In this document: in pieces, positions 51,481-60,450 of the stretch
Position numbering within the stretch: the first letter of the stretch is position 1
Layout: each line of letters begins with the position of its first letter
Assembly (NCBI GenBank): GCA_900545175.1
Contig: UQYF01000003.1
Span: 62,001-126,000, forward strand
DNA from: an uncultured Eubacteriales bacterium
GTDB lineage: Bacteria > Bacillota > Clostridia > Lachnospirales > Lachnospiraceae
Reading direction: 5' to 3'
Length of the DNA stretch: 64,000 nucleotides
Notes under the pieces: generated by a model
What the model was told of the DNA's origin: nothing
Database searches by the model: none
What the model saw: the letters and a program-made list of their open reading frames with translations, nothing else
Program-made: the position numbers and the translations under genes

Positions 51481-52041
51481 ATGGAATTTAAAGGTATAAC
51501 AAAGCGCGAGGAAGGCAGATTTATAACACGCTATGATGTGGAATATGAGACGGTGGACGGCAAGCAGAAGATATATGAGATGATAAGCCGTAGTGACGAT
51601 ATAACTGATTATGACAAGCTGCACGGCAAGGTGGCTGATGCGGTGGTTATTATCGCCACAGATGAGGCTGACGAGAGGATTGTGCTCAACAAGGAATTCC
51701 GCATGGCTGTCGGTGACTGGGTATACAATTTCCCTGCCGGACTTATCGACCCGGGTGAGGAGCCGCAGCAGAGCGCATGCAGGGAGCTGCTTGAGGAGAC
51801 AGGACTGGAGCTTTACAGAGTTGACGATATGATTGGGACAAGCTACAGTGCGGTGGGCTTTTCAAATGAGACTAATGTGTGCATAGTAGGAAAGGCAAGA
51901 GGAGAGTTCAAGGAGAGCACCTCCACCTTTGAGGAGATTACGCCAGGATGGTACACCAAGGCTGAGGTCAGGGAGCTTTTAAAGAAATACAAGTTCGCAG
52001 CCAGAACACAGGCGTTCTGTTATGTGTGGAGCAGAAAATAG
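51481..52041 (+). CDS. NUDIX hydrolase (ADP-ribose pyrophosphatase-like)
   Basis: ATG 51481 has AGGGG at 51470-51474, bases that belong to the repeat before it; upstream in-frame TTG codons lie inside the repeat. The 186-aa product carries the NUDIX box GLIDPGEEPQQSACRELLEE followed by TGLEL (GX5EX7REUXEEXGU fits). The N-terminal beta-strands resemble ADP-ribose pyrophosphatases. The substrate is not certain. Confidence 0.88.
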   Translation: MEFKGITKREEGRFITRYDVEYETVDGKQKIYEMISRSDDITDYDKLHGKVADAVVIIATDEADERIVLNKEFRMAVGDWVYNFPAGLIDPGEEPQQSACRELLEETGLELYRVDDMIGTSYSAVGFSNETNVCIVGKARGEFKESTSTFEEITPGWYTKAEVRELLKKYKFAARTQAFCYVWSRK

Positions 52042-52141
52042 GCTGTGGGAATCTGACATCTATAAGAGCATATACAATGCCACAACGCTTGAGGAGGTGG
52101 AGGAGTATATAGAAAATATGCTGGAAAGCTTAAATGAATAG
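52022..52141 (+). CDS. 39-residue ORF overlapping the NUDIX gene end
   Basis: Begins MCGAENRLWESDIYKSIYNA and ends with an acidic helix LEEVEEYIENMLESLNE. It overlaps the NUDIX stop by 20 bp in another frame. Its helical, coding-like composition suggests a real C-terminal fragment or a coupled small protein. There is no family. Confidence 0.35.
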   Translation: MCGAENRLWESDIYKSIYNATTLEEVEEYIENMLESLNE

Positions 52142-52153
52142 CGGGAGTATAGT

Positions 52154-52198
52154 TTCTGCCCTTGACAGGAAATTCCTGCCCCAAGGGCAGAATTTTTT
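52154..52198 (+). terminator. Terminator after the NUDIX unit
   Basis: TTCTGCCCTTG (52154-52164) pairs with CAAGGGCAGAA (52182-52192), then six T's; an inner hairpin CAGGAAATTCCTG sits in the loop. Confidence 0.8.
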
Positions 52199-52216
52199 AT
52201 TTGACCTGGTTATTGT

Positions 52217-52392
52217 GTCTGCCCAAATATCTGATAATTTATACTTTGGACTGAGAAAAATGGCTGTTTTATAGAAAAACTATTATTTTTCTCTGCCTAA
52301 AACTACTTTTTTAACAAGTAAGGGCAGAGAATGTCACGATATACGGATGTTTTCTCTGCCCTTGAGCACATTATTTCATTTGCTGGGCAGAT
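52217..52392. repeat. Cluster of CTGCCC/GGGCAG motifs
   Basis: The TCTGCCC/GGGCAGA motif recurs at about 52218, 52290 (CTCTGCCT), 52321, 52352 and 52384, and also in the terminator at 52154-52192. The pair 52320-52331 and 52352-52363 forms a perfect 12-bp stem. It fills the gap between the convergent NUDIX and GH31 genes. The role is unknown. Confidence 0.5.
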
Positions 52393-52447
52393 ACCGGAAG
52401 ATATCGCCTGCTAAAATGAATCTGTTTATTTAACTGTATAACTGTAA

Positions 52448-54742
52448 TTATTTAACCGTAACAGTATATGTTCCGGCGGTAAGTCCTGTGAGGTCGGTCT
52501 CTGTTGCCAGGTTGACTAATTCAACATTGCATTTCTTTGTTCCGGTGATGAATATTGTAAGGTCATTGCCGGATTTTTTAATGTTTATTGTAGTGCCGGC
52601 ATTTGCCTTCATGTCATAGACTGTTGTTTCGCAGTCCGATGGCTCGTATACACGGAAGGTTACATTGTCAGCATAGTCGTAATCAGGACGGTCAGCGTGA
52701 GGATTGACTGCTACGATGGAGTTTTCCCTGACAAAAAGAGGGATTTCAAGGTAGCTGCACTTATCGGAATACCAGCAGCCACCTGTGAATTTCTTTCCGG
52801 TGAAGTAGTTAGTCCATGTTCCTGCCGGAAGGTAGTATTCTGCGATGCTCTCATCGTTGAAAACCGGTGCGACAAGAAGACTGTCGCCCATCATATACTG
52901 CTTGTCAAGATATGAACAGTTGCGGTCATCGCCAAATTCAAGTACCATGCTTCTCATCATAGGAATACCGGTCTGTGATGCATAGATTGCATTGCGGTAC
53001 AGATATGGCATGAGTGAAGCTTTTAACAGTGTGAAGGTGCGGACAACGTCAACGGCTTCCTCATCATATGCCCATGGTACACGGTAGGTGGAGCTTCCGT
53101 GAAGACGGGAGTGGGAGCTTAAAAGACCGAAAGCTGCCCATCTTTTATAGACATCAGGCGTCGATGTGCTCTCAAAGCCGCCTATATCATGGCTCCAGAA
53201 ACCAAAGCCGGACATGCACAGCGAAAGACCGCCGCGAAGACTCTCCTCCATGGACTCATAATCCGACCAGCAGTCACCGCCCCAGTGGACAGGGAATTTC
53301 TGGCTGCCTGCGGTAGCGGAGCGGGCAAAAAGAACAGCTTCACCCTTGCCACGCTTTCTCTCAAGAAGTTCGTATACGCACTTGTTATAGAGATATGTAT
53401 AATAATTATGCATTTTCTTAGGATCTGAACCATCGAAGTACACAACGTCCTCAGTAGGTATCCGCTCTCCGAAGTCGGTTTTGAAGCAGTCGACACCCAT
53501 ATCGAGGAGCACTTCAAGCCTGCTCTGGAACCATTTGCATGCGTCAGGATTTGTAAAGTCGACAAGTGCCATTCCCGGCTGCCACATATCCCATTGCCAT
53601 ACATCACCATTGGTTCTCTTTACGAAATAGCCATTGTCAACACCCTCCGCAAAGAGTACAGATTCCTGTCCTATATAAGAATTAATCCATACACAGATAT
53701 TGAGTCCCTTTGCCTTTATTCTCTTTAACATTCCCTCCGGATCAGGGAAAACGCGCTCATCCCAGACAAAATCAGACCAGTGGAATTCTTTCATCCAGAA
53801 GCAGTCGAAATGGAACACTCTAAGAGGAATACCGCGGTCAAGCATGCCATCGATAAAGCTCATAACAGTCTTTTCGTCATAGTTGGTTGTAAAGGATGTC
53901 GAAAGCCACAGTCCGAATGTCCACGGAGCAGGAAGAGAAGGCTTACCGGTGAGGTCAGTGTACTTTACAAGTACATCCTTCATCGATGGTCCATCGATAA
54001 AGAAGTAGTCAAGATAACTTCCCTCGACTGAAAATTCAGCTCTTGTGACCATCTCGGTTCCGACCTCGAAGGATACCTTCTCAGGATGGTTTACGAACAC
54101 GCCGTAGCCCTTGTTAGATACATAGAATGGAATATTTTTGTAGGACTGCTCAGTGCTTGTACCACCGTCCTGATTGAATATATCTATCGACTGTCCATTT
54201 TTGACAAAAGGAGTGAAACGCTCGCCAAAGCCGTACAGAAGCTCCCCGACACTCATTGAGAGCTGCTGTCTGATATATGTATCTGTGTAGTCGCCCTTGT
54301 CGTATGCGTAACCCTTCCAGTTGGTTTTCATAAGCGCAAGATCCTTTCTTCCGCTCTTAGAAAGAACCTTCCCGTTGTGTTTATATGTCATACTCCAAGG
54401 AAGCTTGGTAATCTCCAGGGATAAATCGCCGCTTGTTATGGTTATAAGCTCGTCAGTCTCCGTCACACTCATGTTATCTTCACTTGTGTTAAGCTCAAAA
54501 TGAGGAGACTTTAATGCCATGCCTGCATGATGATATGTCTGAACTCTTATCACACCCTTAGCAGGAGAAGTTATAACAACTGTGAGGTTGATGCTTCCTA
54601 GAGTATCGCCTCTTGTGATTATTCTTATCGTAGGTGCACATAAAGTTACCTTGTTCTTTTCAATTTTGGAAAAATATACTTCCTGAGGAGAAAAACAGGA
54701 ACAGCCTTCCTTCTCAAGCCAGCAGCCATTTGAAAATTTCAT
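52448..54742 (-). CDS. yicI: GH31 alpha-xylosidase (YicI-like)
   Basis: Removes alpha-1,6-linked xylose from the non-reducing end of xyloglucan oligosaccharides. The 764-aa cytoplasmic protein is close to E. coli YicI in length and motifs. The nucleophile is Asp423 in FKTDFGERIPTED, the acid/base Asp490 is in HWGGDCWSDYESM, followed by GFWSHDIGGFE and LLSSHSRLHGS. AAAGGGG precedes the ATG on the minus strand. It is distinct from the broken GH31 at 23.7-24.4 kb, which has the GIPWWTSDIGGF type of motif. A decayed AraC regulator lies upstream on the opposite strand. Confidence 0.95.
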   Translation of the reverse strand: MKFSNGCWLEKEGCSCFSPQEVYFSKIEKNKVTLCAPTIRIITRGDTLGSINLTVVITSPAKGVIRVQTYHHAGMALKSPHFELNTSEDNMSVTETDELITITSGDLSLEITKLPWSMTYKHNGKVLSKSGRKDLALMKTNWKGYAYDKGDYTDTYIRQQLSMSVGELLYGFGERFTPFVKNGQSIDIFNQDGGTSTEQSYKNIPFYVSNKGYGVFVNHPEKVSFEVGTEMVTRAEFSVEGSYLDYFFIDGPSMKDVLVKYTDLTGKPSLPAPWTFGLWLSTSFTTNYDEKTVMSFIDGMLDRGIPLRVFHFDCFWMKEFHWSDFVWDERVFPDPEGMLKRIKAKGLNICVWINSYIGQESVLFAEGVDNGYFVKRTNGDVWQWDMWQPGMALVDFTNPDACKWFQSRLEVLLDMGVDCFKTDFGERIPTEDVVYFDGSDPKKMHNYYTYLYNKCVYELLERKRGKGEAVLFARSATAGSQKFPVHWGGDCWSDYESMEESLRGGLSLCMSGFGFWSHDIGGFESTSTPDVYKRWAAFGLLSSHSRLHGSSTYRVPWAYDEEAVDVVRTFTLLKASLMPYLYRNAIYASQTGIPMMRSMVLEFGDDRNCSYLDKQYMMGDSLLVAPVFNDESIAEYYLPAGTWTNYFTGKKFTGGCWYSDKCSYLEIPLFVRENSIVAVNPHADRPDYDYADNVTFRVYEPSDCETTVYDMKANAGTTINIKKSGNDLTIFITGTKKCNVELVNLATETDLTGLTAGTYTVTVK

Positions 54743-54903
54743 TTTTTAATCCCCTTTCAGCATGTATGATTTTATGGCTATTCATGCTATATTTTATAAA
54801 GCAGCATGATATCATTAGGTAGTATAGATTCAAGGGCAAAAGCTGCCTATACTGCATGATAAACCATTTGAACGCAGAATAAGCAAAGCGGCTGCGTTCA
54901 TGA

Positions 54904-55113
54904 GCAGGTAGCGAGAGCTTTAACTCGTATGTTGCTCAGGTGAGAATCAATCATGCGATAGAACTGCTCATGGATAACAAGCTAAAGGTTTATGAGACAG
55001 CAGAACGCGTAGGCTACAAGAACGTTGATTATTTTCATAAGAAATTTAAGAAATATGTAGGAGTGAGCCATGCGGAATACCGCAACAAAAAGAGAGGAGA
55101 AATACAGGACTAA
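54904..55113 (+). pseudogene. AraC-family regulator C-terminal remnant
   Basis: After a stop at 54901 the frame encodes AGSESFNSYVAQVRINHAIE, then KVYETAERVGYKNVDYFHKK and GVSHAEYRNKKRGE. This is the second HTH of an AraC/YesN-type regulator, ending at TAA 55111. The rest of the gene is missing; 54743-54900 holds only a GAACGCAG/CTGCGTTC hairpin. Such regulators commonly sit beside sugar genes like the divergent GH31. Confidence 0.75.
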
Positions 55114-55123
55114 TCAAGAACAG

Positions 55124-55186
55124 CATGCTTAATGGATTTTTAATTGGTATATTTAAAGTTAGAAAATCCATTAAGCATGTTTTAGT
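55124..55186. terminator. Long hairpin between AraC remnant and PHP gene
   Basis: CATGCTTAATGGATTTT (55124-55140) pairs perfectly with AAAATCCATTAAGCATG (55163-55179), with T's on the plus side. It probably ends the convergent transcripts. Confidence 0.7.
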
Positions 55187-55199
55187 TTTAGTTAAATTT

Positions 55200-56060
55200 T
55201 CAGCGTGCCTCTTTTTTGAGATTTAGTGCAAGCTCATAAGGGATTTTTAAGTTGCCTTTTCCTACTCCAAGCTTGATATCGGGCTTGTTTGCACCATGAA
55301 AATCGCTTCCGCCGGATATGAGAAGTCCACATTCACCTGCAATACGTCTTATCGTGGTTTCATCTCCGCTTCTGTATGTGGAATATATACCTTCAATTCC
55401 GGAAAGGCCATGGCGTTTAAGATATTGACAGAGCTTGGTAAGCTCACTGTCCGACATTCTATAGAGTATAGGATGCGCAAGCACAGCAACACCGCCTGCT
55501 TCGCGTATCAGCGTGGCAGCTCTTGCAGGGTCGGGCATCTGCCTCGATACATAAAAAGGCTTGCCTTCACCAAGATACCTGTCGAAAGCTTCGTTGGTGC
55601 TTGATACATAGCCCTTGTTTACCATATAGCGTGCAAAATGTGCTCTTGTAAGTACAGTATCATCTCCGAACATATCACGCATTGCTTCAAGAGAAATTGG
55701 CATTCCGGCTTCGTTCATCAGCTCAATAAGCTTGTCATTCCTGCCATCGCGGTTATCACGAAAGCCTGCTATCTCCGACAGGAAATGCTCATTCGTATAA
55801 TCAATATAAAGTCCAACAACATGGATTTCCTTATCCTTGATGTAAGTACTGTTATATTTCGTGCTTATCTCAATTCCCGGTATAACTTCAATTCCGGCTT
55901 CAACTCCGGCATTAATTGCTTCCTCAACTCCCGCAACCGTATCATGGTCTGTAAGTGCGAATGCCTTAAGTCCGACCCTCTTAGCCTCCAAAACCAGCTG
56001 CGAAGGTGTAAATGTTCCGTCCGATGCAGTAGAATGTACATGTAAATCAGTAAGTTCCAT
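55200..56060 (-). CDS. PHP-domain phosphoesterase (YciV/Rnm-like)
   Basis: The 286-aa product has the metal-binding PHP motifs DLHVHSTASDG, LTDHDTVAG, PGIEIS, LTRAHFAR and GSDFHGANKP, with an inserted helical segment as in E. coli YciV. That relative dephosphorylates 3',5'-nucleoside bisphosphates and trims RNA 5' ends. AAAGGAG precedes the ATG. The exact substrate is not shown by the sequence. Confidence 0.9.
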   Translation of the reverse strand: MELTDLHVHSTASDGTFTPSQLVLEAKRVGLKAFALTDHDTVAGVEEAINAGVEAGIEVIPGIEISTKYNSTYIKDKEIHVVGLYIDYTNEHFLSEIAGFRDNRDGRNDKLIELMNEAGMPISLEAMRDMFGDDTVLTRAHFARYMVNKGYVSSTNEAFDRYLGEGKPFYVSRQMPDPARAATLIREAGGVAVLAHPILYRMSDSELTKLCQYLKRHGLSGIEGIYSTYRSGDETTIRRIAGECGLLISGGSDFHGANKPDIKLGVGKGNLKIPYELALNLKKEAR

Positions 56061-56295
56061 AAGCCTATATCTCCTTTTAAATAAAACTTAATTTTTTTGT
56101 AAATTGTAACACAAAAGCATCAACAGTTTAACAGTTAAATACCCGATTTTGACATACAGCCACAATAAATGATAGCACATTTTATCCTGTTTTGAAATAT
56201 AGTTCTTGAAAATTCCGCAATTTACGCTATAATATATCCTAAGTATGCCATTTTGGGTGAAGCCGGGCAAATCGGCTTGGAAAGGATTTATAAAA

Positions 56296-57954
56296 ATGAT
56301 TAGTGCTAACAATGTAACATTACGAATCGGTAAGAAAGCTCTTTTTGAGGATGTAAATATCAAGTTTACACCGGGAAACTGCTATGGTCTTATTGGTGCC
56401 AATGGTGCAGGAAAATCTACATTCTTAAAGATTTTGTCCGGACAGCTTGAACCTTCTAAGGGTGATGTGACAATATCTCCGGGTGAGAGATTATCCTTCT
56501 TAGAGCAGGACCATTTCAAGTATGATGCTTATAATGTACTTGATACCGTTATTATGGGAAATGAGCGTCTTTACCAGATTATGAAGGAGAAGGAAGCTAT
56601 ATACGCCAAAGAGGATTTCACTGAGGAGGACGGAATCAAGGCGAGTGAGCTTGAAGGCGAATTTGCAACGATGAACGGCTGGGAGGCTGAGAGTGATGCG
56701 GCTACTCTTTTAAACGGTCTTGGAATTGATACAGAGCTTCATTATAAGCAGATGAGCGAGTTAAACGGCAGCGAGAAGGTGAAGGTTCTTCTTGCCAAGG
56801 CATTGTTCGGTAATCCGGACATACTGCTTCTCGATGAGCCTACTAACCACCTTGACCTTGATGCCATAGCATGGCTTGAGGAGTTCTTAATCAACTTTGA
56901 GAATACGGTTATCGTTGTATCCCATGACCGTTATTTCCTCAATAAAGTATGTACACAGATTGCAGATATAGATTATTCTAAGATTCAGCTGTATGCAGGT
57001 AACTATGATTTCTGGTATGAGTCGAGCCAGCTCATGGTTAAGCAGATGAAGGAAGCCAATAAGAAGAAGGAAGAGAAGATTAAGGAGCTGCAGGAGTTCA
57101 TTCAGAGATTCTCTGCTAATGCTTCTAAGTCTAAGCAGGCTACATCCCGTAAGAGAGCCCTTGAAAAGATTGAGCTTGATGATATCAGACCTTCAAGCAG
57201 AAAGTATCCTTATATTGATTTTCGCCCTGCAAGAGAGATTGGAAATGAGGTTCTTACAGTGACTAATCTTTCTAAGACAGTTGACGGAATCAAGGTTCTT
57301 GACAATGTATCATTTATCGTTGGCAGAGAGGACAAGATTGCGCTTGTCGGAAGCGATGAGCTTGCGAAGACTACGCTTTTTAAGATTCTTGCCGGTGAGC
57401 TTGAACCGGATGAAGGAAGCTATAAGTGGGGCATAACAACCAGCACAGCTTATTTTCCTAAGGATAACACTAAGGATTTTGACTGTGACGATACAATCGT
57501 TGAGTGGCTTATGCAGTTCTCACCTGAGAAGGATGTGACTTATGTAAGAGGCTTCCTCGGAAGAATGTTATTTGCTGGTGATGACGGCGTTAAGAAGGTT
57601 AAAGTACTATCCGGTGGTGAGAAGGTAAGAGTTATGCTTTCTAAGATGATGATTATGGGTGCTAACGTGCTTTTACTTGACCAGCCTACTAACCATCTTG
57701 ACATGGAGTCGATTACAGCGCTCAACAACGGACTTATCAAGTTCCCGGGAGCTATGATTTTTGCTTCACATGACCATCAGTTTGTACAGACTACAGCGAA
57801 CCGTATCATGGAATTCGTTGGCGGTAAGATGATTGATAAGATTACAACATATGATGAGTATCTTGAGAGCGATGAGATGGCTCGTAAGAGACAGGGCTTT
57901 GTTGCACTTACGGAGGAACAGCTTGAAGAGAATGATGCAGATACAGCAGAATAA
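56296..57954 (+). CDS. ABC-F ATPase (YkpA/YbiT-like)
   Basis: ATG 56296 (MISANNVTLRIGKKALFEDV) has AAAGGA upstream. The 552-aa product has two ABC domains joined by a charged linker (about 240-310) and no membrane part; it would act on ribosomes. The first domain has Walker A GANGAGKST and Walker B LLLDEPTNHLD. The second has a degenerate Walker A (GSDELAKTT), which I remember as usual in the YkpA branch, signature LSGGEKVRVMLS and LLLDQPTNHLD. A role as a translation factor is more likely than antibiotic resistance. Confidence 0.92.
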   Translation: MISANNVTLRIGKKALFEDVNIKFTPGNCYGLIGANGAGKSTFLKILSGQLEPSKGDVTISPGERLSFLEQDHFKYDAYNVLDTVIMGNERLYQIMKEKEAIYAKEDFTEEDGIKASELEGEFATMNGWEAESDAATLLNGLGIDTELHYKQMSELNGSEKVKVLLAKALFGNPDILLLDEPTNHLDLDAIAWLEEFLINFENTVIVVSHDRYFLNKVCTQIADIDYSKIQLYAGNYDFWYESSQLMVKQMKEANKKKEEKIKELQEFIQRFSANASKSKQATSRKRALEKIELDDIRPSSRKYPYIDFRPAREIGNEVLTVTNLSKTVDGIKVLDNVSFIVGREDKIALVGSDELAKTTLFKILAGELEPDEGSYKWGITTSTAYFPKDNTKDFDCDDTIVEWLMQFSPEKDVTYVRGFLGRMLFAGDDGVKKVKVLSGGEKVRVMLSKMMIMGANVLLLDQPTNHLDMESITALNNGLIKFPGAMIFASHDHQFVQTTANRIMEFVGGKMIDKITTYDEYLESDEMARKRQGFVALTEEQLEENDADTAE

Positions 57955-58013
57955 TTGCTTTGCGGGCTTATTTTTCTTTTAGTCAGAAAGCGTCTGTGGA
58001 TTGGAGATTTGGC

Positions 58014-58523
58014 ATGAATGACTTGAACTTGACAGATAAGGTAATGAACTCGATGATTGAATATAACCGTGGAGATGCAAGGCGGATTCAGCATGCAGTT
58101 AAAGTGTATGAATTTGCGGCATTGATGGGGCGGATGGAAGGAATATCGGAAAAAGAGCAGCAGGTGCTTGAAGTGGCGGCTGTTCTTCATGATATCGGTA
58201 TTCACATATGTGAACAGAAGTATGGCAGCTGCGATGGGCGTAATCAGGAGATTGAAGGACCGGCAGTAGCTAAAGCTATACTTGAGAACATATTAGGCTC
58301 CAATGCGGATGAAGCATTTGTCGGCAGAGTGTGTTACCTGATTGGACATCATCACACCTATACAGGTGTCACAGGCATGGACTATCAGCTTCTCATTGAA
58401 GCGGATTTCCTTGTTAACGCATTTGAAGAAGGACTTCCAGAGGAAAATATACGGAATGTAAAGGAACATATATTTAAGTCAGAAGCAGGAAAAAAACTTC
58501 TTGATGAGATGTTTGCATTGTAA
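58014..58523 (+). CDS. HD-domain phosphohydrolase
   Basis: ATG 58014 is chosen with GGAG at 58003-58006; an earlier in-frame start at 57960 lies 3 bp behind the ABC-F stop. The 169-aa product has the HD metal motif: His in RIQHAVKVYEF, His-Asp in LHDIGI, His residues in GHHHTYTG and Asp in EADFLVN. The substrate, perhaps a nucleotide, is unknown. It is probably co-transcribed with the ABC-F gene and is followed by a strong terminator. Confidence 0.88.
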   Translation: MNDLNLTDKVMNSMIEYNRGDARRIQHAVKVYEFAALMGRMEGISEKEQQVLEVAAVLHDIGIHICEQKYGSCDGRNQEIEGPAVAKAILENILGSNADEAFVGRVCYLIGHHHTYTGVTGMDYQLLIEADFLVNAFEEGLPEENIRNVKEHIFKSEAGKKLLDEMFAL

Positions 58524-58550
58524 GACAATCACGCTGTGAAGATAATAATA

Positions 58551-58607
58551 GCCGGTATATTTTAGAAACCGATTAGATAAGGGTTCTAAAGTGTACCGGC
58601 TTTTTTT
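58551..58607 (+). terminator. Terminator after the HD gene
   Basis: GCCGGTATATTTTAGAA pairs with TTCTAAAGTGTACCGGC (58551-58600, with a few bulges), followed by seven T's. Confidence 0.85.
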
Positions 58608-58627
58608 GGCTGTAACAAAATCAGAAG

Positions 58628-60112
58628 CTATTTGTGTGTTTTGTTGAGTGTAAGCACAATGTCCTCCATGCTCTTTTTGTCAAGCCTGTAATATTGCATG
58701 GATATCAGCGATATAATCCAGCCGATTATCGGTGTGACGCAGTAAAAGAATATTGTGCTCCAAAGTATAAGCGGTGTCATAGCGTCACCAACTTGGGGGA
58801 AGCTGTTTCCAAAACCGATGATGCTTAGCATTATACCTACAAAGGCGGTTCCAAGAGAGGATACGAAATTGTCGACAAACGAGAACAGCGCACCCATAAG
58901 TCCGGGAACGAAGCGTCCGCTTCTGTACAGCTCATAGTCGGTACAGTCGGCAATCATTGGTATAACCATATTGTTGGTTATTGATTTACAGCCGTTGAGA
59001 ATTGCGAACACAGTAAAAAACAGGATTGTTATAAAGTTAACATGCTTTAAAGATACTGTACTTATATTGTCTGAAAGAAGTAAAAGTCCTATGATTGTCT
59101 GAAATATAATTGAAGCCCATGTGAATAATATAAGGACCTTTCTCTGCCCGAAATGTCTTGCAAGAGAGATACCGAACACAACGATGAACAGTGACGGAAC
59201 AGCGGTAATTATTCCGATAAGTCCATATATTGAATAGTTGTTCATGATTATACCGTACATCATTACAGTCACGGCGGCATGCGAATATACTACAGAGGCA
59301 AATTTGTCCGTGGAGGCTGCAATCACAAGCATCTGGATAGGTCTGTTATGGCGGAGTACATCAAGGTATGCGTGGATGGTCACTGCATTTTCGTGTTCAG
59401 GGCCTTGTGGCAGGACAAAGTTCTCATCCTTGTCCTTGCTCCATATTCCGACTATCGCTAAAAGAGTGCAGAGCATTGACAGCATCACAGTCACAATTAT
59501 GAATTCCGCAAACAGCTTAGGGTTGTTGAACGAGCCATAGCATGGTATAAGACGTTCTGACACATACAGGGCAACTCCGCCGTAGGCAGCGCTTATGAAT
59601 GTGGAATCAAAAAAAGTGCATATAGGACGCTGCTTAGGGTCGTTGGTTATTATCGACTGGGCTGATTTTGTCACGGCAGTCTGGAATGTGAAGGCCACTA
59701 TGAATAATCCATACACCAATATGAAATAAGGTATTCTCAAAAATACAGGCATATGATGGGTTGTAAAATATAAAAGGATGCAGCTTATGGCGAGAAGTGT
59801 GTTGCCTATTATCATAAATGGACGGAATTTTCCGAAACGTCCATGTGTCTTGTCGATGATATAGCCTACAATAGGGTCAGTTATACCATTGAAGACACGC
59901 ATGACTGTGAGCAGCATGGAAATCATGATAACAGATATTCCGGCAATGCCGTTTGCATAGTAGGACACGTATGCCATCATAGCCAGATATAGATTTGTTG
60001 CACATGTGTTGAGCGAGAAAAAGCCTATCTGCCAGATATGAGCTTTCTTGTAGACAGGTGTGATGCCAGGTGCTTCAATGTCATGTGCCGGTGTCTCATG
60101 TGTTTTGTTCAT
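58628..60112 (-). CDS. GPH family sugar:cation symporter (MelB-like)
   Basis: The 494-aa product has about 12 membrane segments and the GPH signature DPIVGYIIDKTHGRFGKFRP between helices 2 and 3. It imports glycosides or pentosides with Na+ or H+; relatives take up melibiose, xylosides or glucuronides. Together with the GH3, GH31 and CE2 enzymes it may bring in plant oligosaccharides. CGGAGT precedes the ATG on the minus strand. The substrate cannot be assigned. Confidence 0.9.
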   Translation of the reverse strand: MNKTHETPAHDIEAPGITPVYKKAHIWQIGFFSLNTCATNLYLAMMAYVSYYANGIAGISVIMISMLLTVMRVFNGITDPIVGYIIDKTHGRFGKFRPFMIIGNTLLAISCILLYFTTHHMPVFLRIPYFILVYGLFIVAFTFQTAVTKSAQSIITNDPKQRPICTFFDSTFISAAYGGVALYVSERLIPCYGSFNNPKLFAEFIIVTVMLSMLCTLLAIVGIWSKDKDENFVLPQGPEHENAVTIHAYLDVLRHNRPIQMLVIAASTDKFASVVYSHAAVTVMMYGIIMNNYSIYGLIGIITAVPSLFIVVFGISLARHFGQRKVLILFTWASIIFQTIIGLLLLSDNISTVSLKHVNFITILFFTVFAILNGCKSITNNMVIPMIADCTDYELYRSGRFVPGLMGALFSFVDNFVSSLGTAFVGIMLSIIGFGNSFPQVGDAMTPLILWSTIFFYCVTPIIGWIISLISMQYYRLDKKSMEDIVLTLNKTHK

Positions 60113-60154
60113 TGATAATTTATACTCCGTTGTTATTTTTGAATATTTATAACA

Positions 60155-60347
60155 TCATTATATGATATGAGGGTCAAAAGGTATTTTGCCCCTCATTTGA
60201 TATCCTCGAATTGCTCCGCTGTAAAACAGCTCCCGCAATTCTAAAACATTCGGAATCCGCTGATTCCTCATGTTTTGCGGGTCCTAAGTTCAAAAGCCTA
60301 ATCGTGCAAACACGAACAGCTTTTTGACCCTGATATCATTATATAAT
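60155..60347. repeat. Palindromic dispersed element, copy 2
   Basis: Same element as 20583-20798, shorter by about 20 nt in the middle. Its ends (ATTATATGATATGAGGGTCA and the near-complement GACCCTGATATCATTATATA) are inverted repeats. It fills most of the 338-bp gap between two divergent genes. Confidence 0.75.
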
Positions 60348-60450
60348 ATATTATTATAAAAACAATACTGTGATTTGTAATTGCATAATAGATATTAATT
60401 TGTTAAACTGTATATAGTTTGCTATTATTTGTTCGAGAGGAATTAAGAGA

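Noticed and set aside
52154..52392. Possible CRISPR-like array of GGGCAG repeats
   Set aside because: The motif is 6-8 nt, occurs in both orientations and has irregular spacing.
56296..57954. Antibiotic-resistance ABC-F
   Set aside because: The degenerate second Walker A and overall pattern fit the YkpA/YbiT housekeeping branch rather than resistance types.
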